A stretch of DNA of 5,160 nucleotides from Nitrososphaeraceae archaeon (lineage in GTDB: Archaea; Thermoproteota; Nitrososphaeria; Nitrososphaerales; Nitrososphaeraceae), in the NCBI GenBank assembly GCA_025922735.1, contig JAICHI010000104.1, forward strand, positions 1 through 5,160. The letters run 5' to 3'. The notes under the pieces were generated by a model that saw only the letters and a list, made by a program, of their open reading frames with translations, made no database searches and was not told the DNA's origin. The translations under genes and the position numbers were made by a program. Every line of letters starts with the position of its first letter. Positions within the stretch are counted from its first letter, which is position 1. Positions 5,158 through 5,160 of the stretch are shown here, piece by piece.

Positions 5158-5160
5158 AAA

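Overview
The window looks archaeal, most likely from an ammonia-oxidising or related member of Nitrososphaerota (Thaumarchaeota) with moderate GC content. This is an inference from several points. The NMN adenylyltransferase is of the compact archaeal NadM type. The adenosylhomocysteinase has the short archaeal C-terminus. Arg is often AGA/AGG. Most genes lack a Shine-Dalgarno sequence and several have a TATA-like box about 28-35 bases upstream. No ribosomal RNA, tRNA, mobile element or CRISPR array was seen.

Layout. Bases 1-63 (minus strand) hold the first 21 codons of a gene leaving the window, whose N-terminus reads like a Rieske-type [2Fe-2S] ferredoxin. A divergent promoter region (64-178) separates it from a plus-strand series. 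That series is a two-helix membrane protein of unknown function (179-697), adenosylhomocysteinase ahcY (708-1961), a methionyl-tRNA synthetase (1994-3664), nicotinamide-nucleotide adenylyltransferase nadM (3661-4203, ATGA overlap with metG), and a 42-residue zinc-ribbon protein (4221-4349) behind a strong GGA-repeat ribosome binding site. A 217-base gene-free stretch (4350-4566) contains two clear hairpins. The last gene is an NAD(P)H-dependent FMN reductase-family flavoprotein (4567-5157).

How the genes fit together. AhcY recycles S-adenosylhomocysteine to homocysteine using tightly bound NAD. MetRS consumes methionine, the product of homocysteine remethylation. NadM makes the NAD that AhcY needs, and the last gene encodes a predicted nicotinamide-nucleotide/flavin oxidoreductase. 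The methionine-cycle and NAD themes sit side by side, and metG-nadM-zinc ribbon probably form one transcript.

The points most worth a second look are four: the MetRS has several non-canonical residues in the methionine pocket although its HIGH, KMSKS and anticodon motifs are intact; the zinc-ribbon microprotein has an unusual (GGA)4 leader; the structured intergenic stretch may be an unannotated RNA or regulatory site; and the Rieske-like gene has a probable leaderless TTG start.
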